A stretch of 64,000 nucleotides of DNA from Taeniopygia guttata (taxonomy: Eukaryota; Chordata; Aves; Passeriformes; Estrildidae). Each line of letters opens with the position of its first letter. Position 1 is the first letter of the stretch. The notes beneath the pieces are model-generated. The model did no database searches and was not told the origin of the DNA. It saw only the letters and a list, made by a program, of their open reading frames with translations. The stretch covers positions 62,001-126,000 of the forward strand of contig NC_133025.1 of assembly GCF_048771995.1 (NCBI RefSeq). The letters run 5' to 3'. This document shows positions 62,130 through 64,000 of the stretch, piece after piece. Position numbers and translations under genes: made by a program.

Positions 62130-63474
62130 GCAAAAAACCCCTGCCTCTAACCCAACAGGAACCAAAAGCAAAAACCTTCTCTTTTAAACTGCATTTCAAG
62201 CTATTTTATTTTTATATTTTTCATATTTATATTCACATTCGGGTTACTAATGTATATTGATGTGTAATTGTATTTTTATAATTTCTTACATTTATTCCTA
62301 TTATATTTTATTATATTTTATATTTTTACACATATCTTAATATATTGCTTATATATTTCTATAGTTAGATTTAGATTTCTAAAAGGTTTATATGGCTTAA
62401 AATAAACACCCTGCCCCTATCCAAGTAAAAATCTTTTTAAAAAACCCTTTCTTTTATACTGCGTTTAAATTTATCTTTATTTTTCGCATTTATGTTCAAA
62501 TGTACATTTTTAATGTAGATTGATGCATGGTGTTATTTATAGTCTATCTCTTCCTAATACTTATTTTTATTTACATTTTATATTTTTATATGTATCTGTA
62601 TACATTGAATATCTATTTCCATATTTAGAATGATATCAAAATAAAATGTATATTCATAGTTTTTCCATTAAAACCCTGCCTCTAACCAAATAAAAGCAAA
62701 AAAATCCCTTTCTTTAAACACTACTTGAATATTCATATATTTTTTCATCATTATAGTCACATGCGCATTTCTCCTTTATATTGATGTATCTATAAATATA
62801 TATTATATAGATAATAAGGTAGCAAGATAGATAAATTTTCATTTCAATTCTATTTCGTACATACCGCTAATACTTATAGTTACTTACCTTTGAGATTTTA
62901 TATAGCTCTTAGCGTATTTAGGATATATTTTTATACATAGATTTCTAATTTTATTTTATTTATATCTATAATTTTTATAATAAAACCCCTACCTACTACC
63001 AAATAGACAATTAAAATCCCCTTTACTTTAAACTATATTTAGATATTCCTTTATTTCTATTTTTGTGTTTTACAAGTTCTTATATATTCTATCACTATAT
63101 CTTGAGGTACTACATTTCAAGCTATAATATTTATGACATATAATGTGTCATAATAAGACATATACAGTAAAATATGCATTATGTACTGTATTGATTCCTA
63201 TTATTTTGTAATATTTATATATCCACATGTATTAATCATACATTTCTAGATTAATATTTATATTTATAATCTACATTTATATGTATATAAACATATAAAA
63301 CACCCTATATCAAACAATATAATACCTAATAGTAATGGATAACATTATTCATGTTACATGTTTTATTTATATGTTTTCCGTTCATATTTAAAATGGAAGT
63401 TTTATATTCCCATTTTCATATTTATGCATTTCTTTTGTTTCATTAGAGCTATAGTTAAAACTTTGCAGTTCTAA
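62130..63474. repeat. AT-rich tandem repeat, steps of about 270-310 bp, copy C
   Basis: A marker of the form AAAACCCTGCCTCTAACC-AATA-AA, followed by CCCTTTCTTTTAAACT, recurs at about 62137, 62406, 62672 and 62982 (steps 269, 266, 310). Each instance is followed by TTTATTTTTATATTT-like sequence. The last unit continues as the stretch shared with 44308-44785 in copy B. No gene is seen. Confidence 0.75.
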
Positions 63475-64000
63475 TCCAGTTCCTCAAACTAAAATGCCAA
63501 AACAGCATCAAATTCCCAACAATGCCATCCAAAATATTCAGAAAGGTTCCACAGCCAACCAGCTACCGGCAAAAAACCCCACACTACACTTCTTTAACTA
63601 GCAGCTCTTATCACATCACAAAAATGAAACAAACATTTTTAAAAAGACCTATAGAAACACACACAGCAAATCACAAAAAAAAACATTAAGAAGAAAAAAA
63701 AAACCCCGCCAACTAACTTACTATACTCCAAACCATACAACAGACCTCGAACGTTTCTTAAAAAAAAACAAAAACAAAAAAAAACCCACCAAAACTCTAC
63801 CACTACACTAACTCATAAAGAGAACCCAATACTCTATAAAATGAACGAAAAAACCCCACCAAATAATTACCGATGTAACAAAATCGGAACCACGAAGAAA
63901 GAAAAGATTCACCACTGAAATAAAATAACTACCTAAAAAGATCCACCATAGAAATACCCACGTTCCCAAAAATAAAACTAATAAAAAACAACAACCAAAT
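63475..64000. other. A/C-rich, G-poor skewed block, copy C (cut by the window end)
   Basis: This block matches copy B from about 44786 closely, for example TTACTATACTCCAAAC, CGAACGTTTCTTAAAAAAA and CACGTTCCCAAAA. The same strand asymmetry holds (14 C to 5 G in 63901-63960). By analogy a CpG2 island should follow just beyond the window. Confidence 0.8.

Larger units (their letters stand above)
61499..62190. promoter_or_regulatory. CpG island CpG3, fused to the LUZP2 exon (candidate promoter)
   Basis: This is GC-rich, CpG-dense DNA that begins immediately beside the LUZP2 exon. It carries two exact CAAGATGGCGGC words (61658-61669, 61929-61940), the classical YY1 site of vertebrate initiator regions. 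It also has two copies of a 38-base block (61590-61627, 61952-61989; one mismatch) whose minus strand contains AGAGGGCGGT, matching the core of the CTCF consensus. TCAAGCGAGTCCGC is also doubled (61631, 61902). The island leads into AT-rich repeats on the right, as CpG1 does. I found no clear base-level homology between CpG3 and CpG1. Confidence 0.55.

Overview
The window looks like bird nuclear DNA and contains no complete gene. Three things point to a bird. An antisense 3' fragment of a CR1 LINE lies at about 51.8-52.4 kb. Two fragments resemble avian ERVL-type LTRs. Four exons on the minus strand match the vertebrate gene LUZP2, recognised from memory of the family. A songbird is plausible from the LTR style but not proven.

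Layout. (1) Positions 1-33187 are a head-to-tail satellite with a 1274-bp monomer: 26 near-identical units plus a partial unit at the left window edge, so the array continues outside. At its right edge it decays through two progressively diverged units (33188-34438, 34439-35702) and a remnant (35703-35985). (2) Positions 35986-47545 hold two copies (A and B) of a longer composite repeat with a step of about 7.3 kb. In order each copy has an A/C-rich, G-poor block, a very GC-rich CpG island (CpG2), a unique-looking block, short 41-bp tandem repeats and a C-rich tandem repeat of about 600 bp. A second CpG island (CpG1, 42941-44190) and an AT-rich spacer lie between the copies. (3) Positions 47546-61498 (13.95 kb) are ordinary-looking intronic DNA carrying four consecutive LUZP2 exons on the minus strand. 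All splice junctions are phase 0 and intact, but the segment is cut at both ends. (4) From 61499 to the window end the composite repeat resumes (copy C): a third CpG island, AT-rich repeats of about 270 bp, then the A/C-rich block again.

Best reading (inference): a slice of LUZP2 has been transposed into a heterochromatic, CpG-island-bearing macrosatellite that adjoins a 1.27-kb satellite. This setting would fit a W chromosome, a songbird germline-restricted chromosome, a subtelomere or a pericentromere; an assembly join is the main alternative. At the right junction a CpG island is fused directly to a LUZP2 exon with no splice acceptor, so a promoter in that island could drive a shortened LUZP2 message. 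The short ORFs in the satellite and in the CpG islands do not behave like genes.
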